Below, one piece after another: positions 12,462 to 12,473 of a DNA stretch of 12,473 nt. Under the pieces are notes generated by a model. It searched no databases. It had not been told where the DNA came from and saw only the letters and a list, made by a program, of their open reading frames with translations. Made by a program: the position numbers and the translations under genes. The stretch's first letter is position 1; the number at the start of each line of letters is the position of its first letter. The stretch is from an uncultured Campylobacter sp. (lineage in GTDB: Bacteria; Campylobacterota; Campylobacteria; Campylobacterales; Campylobacteraceae), in contig CAAHEJ010000096.1 of the NCBI GenBank assembly GCA_900772495.1, forward strand, positions 1 through 12,473. Direction: 5' to 3'.

Positions 12462-12473
12462 ATGAAACTCAAA
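12462..12473 (+). CDS. start of a gene cut by the right edge
   Basis: ATG at 12462 follows TTAAGGAGGGTTCT, a near-perfect Shine-Dalgarno sequence at good spacing, and an upstream extended -10 box. Only MKLK is visible, so no family can be named. The basic start would suit a signal peptide, but that is a guess. Confidence 0.6.

Noticed and set aside
1..12473. CRISPR array, tRNA or rRNA genes, prophage or toxin-antitoxin module
   Set aside because: I saw no regularly spaced repeats with spacers, no cloverleaf-like sequence, and no phage or toxin-like proteins. The tyrosine recombinase is the housekeeping XerH, not a phage integrase.

Overview
The window looks like part of a Campylobacter chromosome (class Epsilonproteobacteria/Campylobacteria), probably a relative of C. 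jejuni with higher G+C. The tyrosine recombinase near the right end has the single-recombinase XerH architecture of this class and closely resembles Campylobacter XerH as I remember it. The block cytochrome / hemL / folD / lepB is a familiar Campylobacter neighbourhood. Promoters are of the Campylobacter type: extended -10 elements such as TGnTACAAT with T-rich upstream DNA and no clear -35. The species cannot be named from the sequence alone.

Layout. The left part (1-4562) reads entirely on the minus strand. In transcription order it holds a GTG-started periplasmic c-type cytochrome, overlapping by 4 bp with hemL (glutamate-1-semialdehyde aminomutase, tetrapyrrole synthesis). Then come a small AtpZ/AtpI-type membrane protein and a membrane-anchored protein with a histone H1-like Lys/Ala tail, ending at a hairpin terminator. 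These are followed by a four-helix hypothetical membrane protein, an unlisted 35-residue membrane peptide behind a perfect AAGGAGG, and an MFS transporter cut by the left edge. The MFS gene is preceded by its own promoter and two tiny overlapping ORFs chained by stop/start overlaps.

From 4695 the genes read rightward. They are folD (one-carbon metabolism), lepB (signal peptidase I) and a large two-domain protein. That last protein joins a five-helix EptA/EptC-type phosphoethanolamine transferase to a C-terminal domain with the HR...ExD...HD signature of glycerophosphodiester phosphodiesterases. It converges on a minus-strand outer-membrane beta-barrel gene through a shared bidirectional terminator.

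The right part is probably the replication-terminus resolution locus. xerH (+) lies behind about 620 bp of very A+T-rich DNA. That DNA contains a 28-bp dif-like site (11-bp arms, 6-bp centre), a 12-bp tandem repeat with a flanking inverted repeat over the xerH promoter, and a cluster of GATAA half-sites near the outer-membrane gene promoter. Downstream of xerH are about 600 bp with a 180-bp inverted-repeat element built on TTGTCATTGCGAGAA-type ends, a possible 26-residue ORF, a long perfect palindrome, and the first four codons of a new gene at the right edge.

Of the genes recognised, cytochrome/hemL, folD and lepB are housekeeping. The most unusual items are the transferase-GDPD fusion, the membrane-anchored histone-like protein, the nested leader ORFs and the dif/xerH control region.
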